Source: Tenebrio molitor
Lineage: Eukaryota; Arthropoda; Insecta; Coleoptera; Tenebrionidae
Reading direction: 5' to 3'
Assembly: GCF_963966145.1 (NCBI RefSeq)
Contig: NC_091051.1
Span: forward strand, 21,452,001 to 21,516,000
Length of the DNA: 64,000 nucleotides
Below the pieces are notes generated by a model. It did no database searches. It was given only the letters and a program-made list of their open reading frames with translations, and was not told where the DNA came from. Position numbers and translations under genes: made by a program. This document shows, one piece after another, positions 33,287-43,419 of the stretch (positions within the stretch are counted from its first letter, which is position 1; every line of letters begins with the position of its first letter).

Positions 33287-34018
33287 CATATTTTTTTTTT
33301 TAGTAATTCTGATAGAGATTTTTATTCTGAAAACAACAATGCATCACAAGTATACAATTAAATACCAATAATTCAGGAAAAAAATTTAAAAAAACGCTAC
33401 TATCGTCTCTGTTCCAATTTGCGCTAAACATTGGCGGCATATCTGCGCAATCCCACATGTTATTATTTATCATTTGTTTTTCCAGCTACCTTAATTTAGT
33501 TATTACATTGTAACGCAATGCATTTTGATAGCTTTTCGCTTGGTGCTCGTCATTTGTTTCAAAAGTTAGTGTTATTTTTTTTATGTGAAGTTATACAGTG
33601 TGGAATAAAATGATTTACATCTAGTTACCTTTGGAATTTTTGCACATGTAAATTTTCCTGTACCGCTCTACTTTTTTTTTCGAAGTGCCGAACTATTAGT
33701 TCTGTCAATAAATGTCATCAATGGAATTGACAATTGCTGCAATTTACTAAATTGAATTAACAAACGTTGGTGGCCACTTTCAACACTAGCTGTAACTTGC
33801 TTTTGTTAGCTCCTTTTTAATTTCAATCTCAACTTTGCATTCATATCATCCCTTCGCAATAAATCACATTTGGAATTTGGATATACTCGTATATTTTAAG
33901 GTTTACAAGGGTAATGCAAAGGTAACTAGATGTAAATCATTTTATTCCACACTGTAGTTGTGATACATTGTTGGTTTCAGAATTAAAATTTCTATCAGAA
34001 TTACTAAAAAAAAGTATG
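33287..34018. mobile_element. TA-flanked MITE nested in the Tc1-like TIR
   Basis: Ends CATATTTTTTTTTTTAGTAA and, inverted, CATACTTTTTTTTAGTAATT continue to CTGATAGAxATTTTxATTCTG. TA at 33285-33286 and 34019-34020. The opposite arm of the Tc1-like element shows the unfilled site (CCGCAACCGTAATCTC read inverted). It contains the MITE at 33596-33954. Confidence 0.85.
33596..33954. mobile_element. Innermost MITE, 359 bp, 38-bp perfect TIRs
   Basis: CAGTGTGGAATAAAATGATT continues to TACATCTAGTTACCTTTG; the first 38 bases are identical at both ends when inverted. TA at 33594-33595 and 33955-33956. The perfect ends and innermost position make it the youngest layer. Confidence 0.9.
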
Positions 34019-34789
34019 TAATCCCATTTGAAAAAAAAATGTTTTGACAGTTTAGTCTTAAAGCTCTTGGAGCTATACGTGAATTTATTAAGCCGTTTTG
34101 TAGCCTATTAACAACCATTTAATTTGGTGTATAGATAATTAAAATCCTCCGATAAATAAGGGAGCTATGGACTCGTATTTTTTTTGACACCCTGTATAAT
34201 TAACTACATGATTCTTCAGAAATTGAAAACATTTTATTTCATAAAGTTCGAATCTATTTTGTTGTTTGTGCTTTCATACTGACATTTTTACTCCCAAATG
34301 ACATTTTATACTGTCATAGTTTATGCAGAGTGAATACTCGAATAAAGTCATGGCCAACCCTCATGCATTTAGAAAATGAATACATAATATGTGATGAGTC
34401 GCAGTCAAAAGTTTTTGATAAATCGAAACAGGTTGCATGGACATGTTCTTTGTTTTCAAAGTGCTGAGAATACAAAATCGCTTAGGTCATTTACAGCTAG
34501 AGTTGTTGACAAATTATTTCTGAATCCATATTGGCTTTTGGCAAACAGATTGTTATTGTCGAAAAATTTCATTCTTTAGTAAAGTATTCAAAGACTTTTG
34601 AAAAAGTCGGTACAGTGTAAATGAATCTGTAATAATTATTCATGTTCTGTTTATCCTACTTTTTGAATTGGGGTATAAGTTTAAGATATTTAACACGTTG
34701 GGAAAAACATTCTCCGCGATACATTAATGTAATTTTGTTAAAAAATTTTATTAGAGGAATATACAGTATGGAGCTTTAACTGGAATAAT

Positions 34790-34935
34790 AGTTATTTACA
34801 CAATTAGTGGGATAAAAGCAATATTACAGGATTCGAGTGTGAAGATTGCAGATGACGAGGGCGTTAGCCCGAGTTCATCTGTAATCACACGAGTTTCCTG
34901 TAATATGCTTTAGCCCACGTGTTATGTACAAAATT
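34790..34935. repeat. Palindromic repeat with GC-rich centre
   Basis: GTGGGATAAAAGCAATATTA, CAGGATTCGAGTGTGA and GCAGATGACGAGGGCG pair with the inverted CATCTGTAATCACACGAGTT, TCCTGTAATATGCTT and AGCCCAC. The centre GAGGGCGTTAGCCCGAG resembles that of family B. Confidence 0.75.
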
Positions 34936-34984
34936 TTATCTAAGACCGCTCCGAATTAAAAGGTAAATCGTATTTTTTTCGGCC

Positions 34985-35150
34985 AGTTTCATTACACCAC
35001 TCAGTCGAATAATGACTTACTTATCCCACTGAGTGGGGTAATGAAGCTCACTTATCCCACTGAGTGGAGTAATGAAATGCGTCCGGTAATGAAGTTCCTT
35101 ATTCCACCCAAATGAGTGGGATAAGTGTTATTTATCCCACGGGATTAGAT
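34985..35150. repeat. Minisatellite-like array
   Basis: TTATCCCACTGAGTGGxGTA ATGAA-type units of about 30 bp recur, with variants at 34998, 35030, 35060, 35095 and 35130 (some inverted, GTGGGATAAG). It lies next to the palindrome at 34790-34935. Confidence 0.65.
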
Positions 35151-35589
35151 AAAATTCATTACTTGGACATAGGCTGTTTTTGTAAAAAATCTCGAAACAT
35201 GTCGATTTTTGTTTTTCCTTGCCCACATTTTGGCGCATATGGTTTTTACATATCTCCTCCAACGCAACCACCCCTATTTTTATTTTTTTTTGAAATGGAA
35301 GGATATGACAAGTGACACCTCGTTTGAAAGCTTACTTCGCGAGGAATACAACCCACTATTTGTTTCCTGAATATTTTCAAAGCCTACTTACGTGCTAAAA
35401 AATAAAAACCAATTTTATAAGTTGAATTCTATTTAGTGCAACAAATGGGCAACGTTTCTTCCTTGGCAAATTGCAAATCGATAGTAACATGCATCCCTTA
35501 CGTTTTGTAACATTTTTGATGTGATTTGCCTAATTTCGTGCTTAAAACCGAACAGTATTGAAGACCTTAAGCAACGTATTGATACTATA
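35151..35589. other. No feature recognised
   Basis: No supported gene or repeat. Confidence 0.35.
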
Positions 35590-35609
35590 CTGCCCCAAAA
35601 AAGTTAAGG

Positions 35610-35925
35610 ATATTCTCGATATGTGAATGATAACGCTCGTCTGCAGAGGATACGATTGGTTTTGGAAACCTTAGATTTGCAGGAAATTCAACAGTTTCAT
35701 CTATCTGCACGATCTCCGGGCTTTAACCCTATTGAACCCGCCTGAGACCTTGGAAACACTCTCGCAGACTATTTGCCATATCCAGAGAATATTCGGGAAT
35801 TGAGTGACAACAATTGTGGCAACAGATCCCCCAGGAAGAGATTGACAACTTAATTCGTCGTATTAGAGAAGTTATACGGGTACGAGGACGAAATACCGAT
35901 TATTTGAAATTAAAACAAATAGTTA
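35610..35925 (+). pseudogene. Tc1-like transposase C-terminal fragment
   Basis: Across two frames it reads NDNARLQRIRLVLETLDLQE, FHLSARSPGFNPIEPA, a stop in place of Trp, DLGNTLADYLPYPENIREL and WQQIPQEEIDNLIRRIRE. This matches QDNARPHxA, SPDLNPIExxWD and the C-terminal helix of Tc1-like transposases. The second Asp (NDN) and Glu (PIE) are visible; the first third of the protein is deleted. Confidence 0.75.
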
Positions 35926-35933
35926 TTTATTAT

Positions 35934-36088
35934 ACAAGCGGGCTAAATGAATGTTTAAAGAGCGATGCGTTTAACAGCGCGAGCGGCGAAACCGCAAGCG
36001 CGTTAACATCGCAAGTTAAACCAAAGAATAAGTACGCTATACGTATAGCGTACTTATTCTTTGGTTAAACATGCATTTAGCCCGCGAG
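35934..36088. mobile_element. Palindromic MITE with a perfect 56-bp palindrome
   Basis: Ends CAAGCGGGCTAAATG and the inverted CACTCGCGGGCTAAATG are flanked by TA. Inside are a hairpin (GATGCGTTTAACAGCGCGAG / CGCAAGCGCGTTAACATCG) and, at 36015-36070, GTTAAACCAAAGAATAAGTA CGCTATAC followed directly by its exact complement, 28 + 28 bp with no loop. Confidence 0.85.
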
Positions 36089-36702
36089 TGTAATATAACG
36101 GTTTATCCAATTTTACACTAATAAACCTCTCCAATTTGAGTGTTTTTTTTTAAATGAAGTCCGAAGCTTGTGTCACTAATCACAAATGATTGTCGAGTCG
36201 CTGAGTGTGATTTTTTATTGCCATGGGTTTATTGACACAAAAAAAACATAGGTGTGACAGTGAATTAGTTTATCCAATATTACTCTTAATAAAATTAGGT
36301 CTTTACGGCGTATACACGTCTAGAAGGTGAAAATCTAGAAAATGGATGATACAATTATGAACAATTTCTTCCCAATACCTGTAATATACGTATAATTACT
36401 ATAATTATTGTTTAATAATTTTTTTATTATACCTGAATCATAATCCCTGTTTTTGACACTAAAATGCGTGCGAAAAAGGGCCTTTAAAACACTAAAGCTT
36501 TAAGGGTTGCTTAGGTAACAACAAATTCACCTACATTTTGAACAATGATAAATAGACATTGATACACGATTTATGATAGCAACGAAACAACAACAATTGA
36601 CCATTTCTATATCAACGATTAATGACACAGATTACTTCGCAAAAGGTATTTCAGTTTACTTTTTTTGTTATAATTTTCAGATTGTAGTGCAGGTATAATA
36701 AA

Positions 36703-36833
36703 AAATAGCGTATGATACACGTTTATAAGGGCCTTTAAAGCACTTGCGACGTTAAAAGCACTCCGCTACGCTACGTTCTCTTAAACTCGTCGCGCGTGCT
36801 TTAAAGGCTTCCTTATAAACTTGTATCATAATA
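36703..36833. repeat. Palindromic repeat
   Basis: TATGATACACGTTTATAAGG and inverted TATGATACAAGTTTATAAGG enclose CCTTTAAAGCAC / GTGCTTTAAAGG and a CpG-rich centre (CTCCGCTACGCTACG). It has the same architecture as the other CpG-centred palindromes in the window. Confidence 0.75.
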
Positions 36834-37089
36834 TACTATTTGTTTATTTTCTTTGACATTTACTTGACATTTTTAAACCGCTTGCGAAATAAAAATTTTA
36901 AACCTCTAGAGCAATTAAAATTTTATTCGATTTTTCATTAAACAAGTGCTAAGTATTTAAACATGTGTATCGATTATGATCCCTGTTCTTCCTTTCTTGT
37001 TCACAAACAGCAATATCCTTAACTTTTTTGTGGCGGTGTATTTTGTCTGTATAATTCTTCAAGACGAATAAGTAGTAAAATACATGTTT

Positions 37090-37305
37090 TCACTCTTTTA
37101 ATGAACGCTTTGGACCTTCAAGAAATATTGCTTTTAAGTTTATCCATTTGCTTCCTAATATCCCAGCTTCATTTTGTAACGGCTTTTTGTTTTCCGCCCA
37201 ATTCTTCTTATTGTTCTCCAAGAAGGTAACAAGAGCTTCTAGTTGCCGTGTTGTACTGCATAGTCTTGAACGCTCGCTCATTTTCTGAATCTTTTGATTG
37301 AACAA
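37090..37305 (-). CDS. Myb/SANT-like ORF, fragment or small exon
   Basis: A 71-codon frame reads RSRLCSTTRQLEALVTFLEN, then KWINLKAIFLEGPKRSLKE and a stop. The pattern (QLExLVxFLExN ... LGSKWxxLxxxLxxxGPxRSxxEW) resembles Myb/SANT-like DNA-binding domains of insect zeste-type proteins and Harbinger partner proteins; the final Trp is lost at the stop. It could be the first exon of such a gene or a domesticated or decayed transposon fragment. It lies just beyond the Tc1-like relic. I cannot decide between these. Confidence 0.45.
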   Translation of the reverse strand: MFNQKIQKMSERSRLCSTTRQLEALVTFLENNKKNWAENKKPLQNEAGILGSKWINLKAIFLEGPKRSLKE

Positions 37306-37537
37306 GGATACCTCCTATGAAATAGTAAGGGAGAAACGTATTTGTATGATATGACAACGTGTCCAGTTTTAACATGCTTGTTAAAAAAATTATCGATAAC
37401 AGGTGCTATCCATGTCAAAATTTTAATGTCCCTGTAAATTTTAACACAAAAGTTACAGAATAGGCCTCATTATGAGTCTCGTACTTTTCATGATATGGGT
37501 CATTTACTTGGTTGGAGAAAAAATAGTACGTGTCATT

Positions 37538-37617
37538 TGGATTAAAAGTGACTTTTTTTGACTTGCAATTATTGCAGTACTCGCGATTACTCGTCAAAAA
37601 AGTATCACTTTTAATCC
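37538..37617. repeat. Imperfect hairpin
   Basis: GGATTAAAAGTGACTTTTTT pairs with AAAAAAGTATCACTTTTAAT. The loop contains TTGCAATTATTGCAGTACT. Confidence 0.55.
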
Positions 37618-37662
37618 TAATAACACAATATACCTACTATTCTTGCGTCCAGTTTTTAACAG

Positions 37663-37730
37663 ATGAAGAACAACGTTTCACCATTACAATGGATAACGGA
37701 GAATATGGATATGATACAAACTTATTTTGA
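37663..37730 (+). CDS. Possible terminal coding exon
   Basis: After a pyrimidine-rich acceptor (CCAGTTTTTAACAG, AG at 37661-37662) the frame reads EEQRFTITMDNGEYGYDTNL and F, then TGA. The acidic and tyrosine-rich end looks like a real protein C-terminus, and the sequence is not repeated in the window. No upstream exon was identified, so the gene remains unknown. Confidence 0.35.
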
Positions 37731-37766
37731 ATGCGAAAGTAGCAGTGCAAGATCTTTGCCACTCTA

Positions 37767-38234
37767 CAGGATGTTTCTGAAATAAGTGCGTTAATTTTAA
37801 CTGGTAATAGAACTCATCAGAAGGAACAACTTTTCTCTCTGCCATTTTGGCGAAAAACGTTGCGTAATGGCTTAAAAAACTAGGAAAGATTTTCCTAAAA
37901 CCGTTCGTATCTCCAAAACTAAGCTACCTAAAAACGTGAAACAACCAGATTCTTAGGAAGTGGATTTTTTGCTATATGGGTAGATTTATTTGAATTTCGA
38001 TTTCGACGTTAAAACACGTTTTCTGGATGAAAATGGATGTTTTTTTCATATTAGCGCTGATCTCAATTAGCCATTGCAGTATTTAGTGGCGTAGGGCTAT
38101 TTTAGTGAACAATCTCTCCATTTTTTTTTTTTGTAATTAAACGTTTTTCGGCAAAATGGTAGATAGAAAAGTTGTTCCTTTTGACGAGTTCTATTACCAG
38201 TTAAAATTAACACACGTATTTCAGAAACACCCTG
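37767..38234. mobile_element. TA-flanked MITE, 468 bp
   Basis: Ends CAGGATGTTTCTGAAATAAG and inverted CAGGGTGTTTCTGAAATACG continue to GTTAATTTTAACTGGTAATA and GAACTCxTCAxAAGGAACAA. TA is on both sides. Confidence 0.85.
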
Positions 38235-38259
38235 TATATTAACCGTGAAACTGGTGTAG

Positions 38260-38720
38260 AATTTAAAAAATTTAAGGTCATTCAAAAATCCTAGAAAACT
38301 GCTCGTGAAATCCAAGATGAAGATTTGGAATTAAATGTTTTGCTTCATGTTGAAGAAACAAGAAACCCAAACACGTCTACCCGAGAAAGTGCTCACCATC
38401 TTCATGTATCTCAACAAGCAATTGAGAGGTCAACATATTCTCAAGAAACATACATTTTTTCCCTACATACCACGAAAAGTGCATGCTCTTTTTGAAAATA
38501 ACCCTCAACGTAGAAGAAGATCATATTTTTAACAGTCGCATGCTCTCGTTAGATGAATGTACTTTCGGCAAAAATGGTGCATTTAATCGAAATAACCATC
38601 GTCACTGGAGCCGAGGAATTAATCATGTTGTTTGGGGAAGAAAATTTCCAAAGACGATTTAGTGTTAACGTGTGGTATTTTTGGCGATACACTAATGGGT
38701 CCCTTTTTTTATTGGTAGCA
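38260..38720 (+). pseudogene. Mariner-like transposase, central fragment
   Basis: Plus-strand frames give EIQDEDLELNVLLHVEETRN, PNTSTRESAHHLHVSQQ and, after frame changes, MLSLDECTFGKNGAFNRNNH followed by HWSR and VNVW. This matches STRxxAxxLxVS and the first catalytic block (DExTFxxxGxFNxxNxHxW) of mariner-type transposases, so the first Asp is retained. The second and third catalytic blocks are absent. Confidence 0.7.
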
Positions 38721-38834
38721 GTCTTAATTAAGTAAAATATCATGCTCTATTATCAAACAAAATAAGCAACTTTCTGCATTGTATTTTGTATTTGGCGTGC
38801 ACGAGGGGTATGCGGGAAGACTATTGCCTGACGA

Positions 38835-39005
38835 AAATTTCACGTCAAGATAAGCAGTTATTTAAAACTGAATCATGAAACATCATGAAGAAATATTTTG
38901 GATTATTTATTAATTTTTCATTTTTGGGTATTTGTACATGAGCAAAAGCCAGGTATTGCATATGTGCAATACTCGATGATACTCTTATCCGATTGGCTTC
39001 ATTTT
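38835..39005. repeat. Repeat shared with 62285-62455
   Basis: AAGATAAGCAGTTATTTAAA, ACTGAATCATGAA and TGGATTATTTATTAATTTTT recur at 62290-62370. Both copies end in palindromic TATTGCAxATGTGCAAT followed by ACTCG.TGAT. Family unknown. Confidence 0.75.
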
Positions 39006-39229
39006 AAAAATAACGCTATTACCGGATTGGTTCTCACCGATGCGACCGAAATGGACAAAATTTTGAACATTTATTGTAATAAAAACCTGTTAATGTTGAA
39101 GTGTTTGATTGTTGTGTTACTTCAAGCTTATTAAAATGGTTGCCTAGGTATTCAATGATAAAATAATATCAGGTACGTATTTCTACGTGGAGGTAATTGT
39201 CAGGTTACAGCGTTGTCTTTTTATATTTA

Positions 39230-40130
39230 TAATTTACACACAAACGAGTTGAATACGTTTTTTTGTTCGACGAGCCCCTTTTAAAGGCTCCAAATCGCTT
39301 ATAGCTATTAAGACAACAAGTGTTTTATAGACGGTTTAAAAATCGAGGTCGTAGTTTAATACACCGAAATTTTTAAACTATAAAACTTGTCTTCAAGATT
39401 TTCTCTAACACTAGCATCTTATCAGAAATTTTAATAAATTCAGAAATTATTCCAAAATGTCATAAATTATTCGAGGCGCTATGGTCATAACACCAACAAA
39501 TTTTGAAAAAAATAATTTTCATCGTTGAAATGTGCCAAAACGTTCCAGAAGAAATAAGAATACGGGAAAAGAATTGCGTACGAAACGCTGGAAGAATAAA
39601 AAATGCATCGGGGAGGTTACCTAAGATGACATTTCTTGATATGAAGGTAAGTGTGTAGGAGCAGGACTTTATTGAAAAGTTAATTCACATTACGACAAGA
39701 ATCATTTGAAGAGAAAGTAAAGATTGCCAGAAAAGTCTTGTGATGGTGGGACGCTTGCATTGAATGAAACAGCAGAAGTTAAAGAAGTAGATGTTATAAA
39801 CAGGAGCACCAAGCTAAGCAATAGGGAGGAATGCGGCAGTTCTAGCTCAATTACTGGCCTGAGATTCCAATCCAATAATTGTACTTTTTCACTTTTGAAA
39901 TAATTACTGTAAAAATGATGAATGAAATGTTACTTGCATAATGTGCATCTGCCTATTTTCTAATCTTATAAGATACGTTGCTATTGACGACGGATTTTAT
40001 AATTTCATAAAATACGTTGCCATTGACGACGTGCTTTATAGAGAAAAGCGTATTTTATAGGAAACATAACGAGTGAGCTCAAATGCACCATAGAAACAGT
40101 ATAAGATATTAGTGTTAGAAAAAATTTAAA
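39230..40130. repeat. Composite foldback region with family A fragment
   Basis: 39240-39305 is a family A fragment (GAGTTGAATACG, TTGTTCGACGAGCCCC). An inverted pair, TCTCTAACACTAGCATCTTA (39406) and ATAAGATATTAGTGTTAGAA (40097), encloses the rest. Two direct copies of TACGTTGCxATTGACGACG occur at 39974 and 40015. A possible exon is described at 39540-39646. Confidence 0.6.
39540..39646 (+). CDS. Weak exon-like ORF ending in a consensus splice donor
   Basis: The frame reads NVPEEIRIREKNCVRNAGRI, then KNASGRLPKMTFLDMK up to AAG|GTAAGT (donor at about 39647). The composition is charged and protein-like, but there is no recognised domain, and it lies within a foldback region. It could come from a captured gene fragment or a transposase. 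Confidence 0.25.
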
Positions 40131-42254
40131 AATAATATGCATTTTATAGGTACAATCTACAAAACAGAAATTTGTAGTTTAACTTATACGTAAAAGACTT
40201 CGGGTTATTTTATGTATTTTAATTTAATATAGTGTGCTTTACTGCTTTAATTAATTTTGTAAATAAAAAATAAAGCTTTGTGTATGTGTATACAGGTGCC
40301 CCAAAATTCACGGAACATTAAAATATCCGGTAAAAATGTAAAAAAAAAATATCTTTTTTTTTGTAGAAGATATCGGAAGAACAATCAAGACCATGTTGCC
40401 ATATGTTATTTGAGGTACAACCGACATAAAATCACTTCTTGAAAATGTTAGAAATAATGAATTAAATAATTGCAAATCTGATCACAGTCATTCAGAATTA
40501 TTATATCACTACCTAATAAAAAACAAATAGTCAAAATCTAAAAAGTAGGCACTTTTTACACTAAAAATCGTTGTCAAAGTTGAAGTTTAGTGAACTGACG
40601 GAATCGTGCCATAAAACTTTTAGTACACGCTTTTATGGCACAGAACTGTCAGAATACAACAATACAAGTTGTTGGAAACATTATTTAGAAGTAGGTTGCT
40701 AAACGACGTGGTTCTCAAACGACTTTGGTTATTCATAAAATATTGAATTAATAATAATTATTTTATACAAATTCATGTTGAAACCGGTGCGATCGTAAAT
40801 AAAATGTTGTAAGACATAGGTACATGTAAAAAGTTCCTTTCGTGCAACAAAGGATAACTTTTTACACTTATAGTATCTTAAATAACTATTAATGTTTAAA
40901 ATGAATGAGATAAAAGCTGCATCTTTTGAGCCCCTATAACTTTAAATCTAAAAGATATAGGGCCGTATCACGACACCCTTTTTAAATTCAATCATGACTC
41001 TAATTTTCTGTCTAGCACGTTATAACTGCAAAATCTATATCGTTTTTGTTTACTTTAATCACGAGTTTAGGTATCGGCAACTTTAATAACGGTGTAGTAA
41101 TACGGCCAATTGAATTTATTTATTATTTTTCCCATTATTTGACATAAGTTAACGTTGTCTCATTGATTTCCGCGAAATTTGGGGGACCCGATATAATAGT
41201 AAATGCTGGATAAAAGTAAAATAGAAAAAAAACTCATTTTTTTTTAAATAAACATATTAAACATATTTCAGTTTAAGTAGTGTTAATTTTATGAAATAGA
41301 ATATTACAGGTTATCCTGATGTGATTAAACATGTAATGTGAAGTACCTATAAAAATGTTATGTAGTTAATAAAATCTTCGTAAATAAAATAAAATCAACT
41401 ATAATTTGTAACAATAATTTACACAATAATTGAAGTTTATTTCCTTTTTATTATCCTATACCATTTCTGTTAATGTTTCTCTCGTTCTTTTAGTCTTATT
41501 GCTTGTCATAATGAAATTCGGAACTAATTTATATACATATTATTAATTTTATTTTATACTCTTTCGTAATATGCATCATTAATTCCACTACTAACTATGT
41601 AATTGTAATAAATAACTCTTAAATTGTAAGAAAATCAAAGTGTGTCCTTCATGTTCGCAGTAATACATTCACGTTTCGTTCCAGCAAGTAAAAAACCTCT
41701 CTAATAAAAACGACAAAGGAGTAATTTTATCTGGAAACCTTTACACGGTATTTCTAGAACTTCAGGTAAAGGTACAATATCAGAAACGCCATATAACCTA
41801 TTCTACCCTCAAACAAAAGAAGCTCTTCAATTGTGAAATCAACAGTTTTATGATAAAAAGTACGATTTCTACAAAGTGTGATATAAGATCCTTCGTTTAA
41901 ATTAAATATTCCAGAAAGCGACCGAAGTTTCAGAATAAATTTTGTAATTAAAGCCTGTAGATGTAGTTTTGTGATGAAATTTCTCATGTGCTCATCACTC
42001 TAATTGCAATTTATTATAATTACTTGTAATTGAATAACTTCTACACCAAAACATCCTATTATACTCGTATTGCAAATACAATATTTTCTAACTTATTAAT
42101 AATAATATAATTTATCTGAATTTGGAATAGAAGAAGAAATAGAAGAATAGAAGAAGGTTTTCAAAATGAAATATTAGAATTTTATATAATGTAAATGTAT
42201 GCAATTTTTTTACTGCTATTTTATAACACATTCCTTGTCACACGTGAATATGTA
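40131..42254. other. Mostly unannotated; one orphan transposon end
   Basis: TA then CAGGTGCCCCAAAATTCACG at 40295 looks like a Tc1/mariner terminus, but no inverted partner was found. A small hairpin GTGCCATAAAA / TTTTATGGCAC is at 40609-40642. A 77-codon minus ORF (41754-41987) has no recognisable domain. The remainder is AT-rich. Confidence 0.4.
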
Positions 42255-42610
42255 ATATAGTCTGTTTTTTAATCAAAGAACCACGACCTGCTGATTTAAG
42301 TTTGCAAATATGAAATTTTACTAAATTTAGGGAATTTAATGATATCTATGGCTATACCAGCCTACGTCTGTCATTTTTAATGTCCTTGAAAGTACGCAAA
42401 CTCGCAGCTAAAATTTGAACGTGTTATTAAAAATGCCTCGCAAAGTGAGACATTTATTTAACTCTCAAATTAATTGTTATTAGTTGTTATTAACTTTATT
42501 CACATACTGCGCTACTAATATCTCTAATAACATCAATTTTTATATGATGAGATTTTTCACCCTATGTCAAAAGTTTACAATGTTGTCAGCTCTATTTTGG
42601 GTGTAAATTG
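42255..42610. mobile_element. MITE family E, copy 3, 3' truncated
   Basis: TATAGTCTGTTTTTTAATCA through GGTGTAAATTGCGGTGTT matches 29351-29715. The distal inverted end is missing and is replaced by a T-run and unrelated sequence. Confidence 0.85.
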
Positions 42611-42734
42611 CGGTGTTTTGTTTTTTTTTTGAGTTTGCTTATTGAATTTTTTTACATATTTTCAATTTCACCAATCCCAGAAGCTCGTCCTCAGGTATTA
42701 CTAAAAAAATCTGACAGCTGCCTATACAATTTAC

Positions 42735-42932
42735 AGAAAAGTTTACTTTTGACTTCGAAACACCGGCCATGCAAAATTGCGGTCATCCTACCTGATTCGG
42801 CAAGTTTAGGATGTCTTTTCTCGATTATCGCTTAAGATAGGAGTTTTTTTCTTTAAAATTTAGATCATCGCATTTACCCAAATACTTCGTTTTTTCTTTG
42901 GGAAGGCAGTTCTAGGACAACTGTATATTCCT
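42735..42932. mobile_element. Terminal part of a mariner-like repeat (copy of 3430-3665)
   Basis: AAAAGTTTACT, CTTTTCTCGATTATCGCTTA, GCATTTACCCAAATACTTCG and GGCAGTTCTAGGACA align with 3450-3660. It ends CAACTGTA, consistent with a TA-flanked terminus. Confidence 0.6.
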
Positions 42933-43159
42933 TGGTGTTTTTTTTTTTTGATAATTTTAACACTGAATCTTATCATGCAGCTTTCATCATTTGAAATCTC
43001 GGTCTTTTATTTATTTTTATATTAAATCTATTATTTTCTGCACCTTTGTTGATTTTTAATTCGTTTAACGTACTCGTACATCATTTGTATGTAACAACAA
43101 AATTTATAAGTAAGATAAAGTGCTATAGTCAACATCTCACATTAATTAAGAAGTAGATT

Positions 43160-43415
43160 TATATACATAATAGTAGTTTATTTGACGAGTTCTTGTGTAA
43201 ATTGGGGTTTTTTGACACGAGTGCCAAAAAAGCCCAATTTACACACGAACGAGTTGAATACAAAGTTTTTTTGTTCGACGAGCTCCTTAAAGGCTCCAAA
43301 TCGCTTAAAATCTTTAAAATTAGCTTGACGTTTCGTTTTGACAAGTGGTGACATTTATCAAAATCCGTTCACATAGGAGAAAATTCTCAAATTCTGACAC
43401 TGTCGAACAAAAAAA
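43160..43415. repeat. Family A repeat, near-complete copy
   Basis: TAATAGTAGTTTATTTGACG, GTGTAAATTGGGGTTTTTTG and inverted AAGCCCAATTTACACACGAA form the palindromic head. The body runs from TTTTTTTGTTCGACGAGC to GACACTGTCGAACAAAAAAA, with inverted ends TTTTTTGTTCGAC. Other copies are at 14710, 15745, 19600, 30836, 39240, 45335, 52380 and 55897. Confidence 0.85.
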
Positions 43416-43419
43416 TTAT

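Larger units (their letters stand above)
31772..34194 (+). mobile_element. Tc1-like transposon with long TIRs and two nested MITEs
   Basis: TA-flanked. The left end CAGGTGTCCCCAAAAAAGAA and the inverted right end share about 200 bp, including AGGCTACxAAxxGGCxTAATAAATTC-type sequence and TTGCGGTCAATAAAATCTGA. The right arm is interrupted at 33287-34018. A transposase pseudogene occupies 32072-32963. Confidence 0.88.
35590..37038 (+). mobile_element. Tc1-like transposon relic with nested palindromes
   Basis: TA-flanked, 1449 bp. The left end CTGCCCCAAAAAAGTTAAGG and the inverted right end CACCGCCACAAAAAAGTTAA, both continuing to GGATATT, mark the termini. A transposase fragment is at 35610-35925, with palindromic insertions at 35934-36088 and 36703-36833. 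Confidence 0.8.

Noticed and set aside
34985..35150. CRISPR-like array
   Set aside because: The units are degenerate, partly inverted and without unique spacers, and the DNA is eukaryotic.
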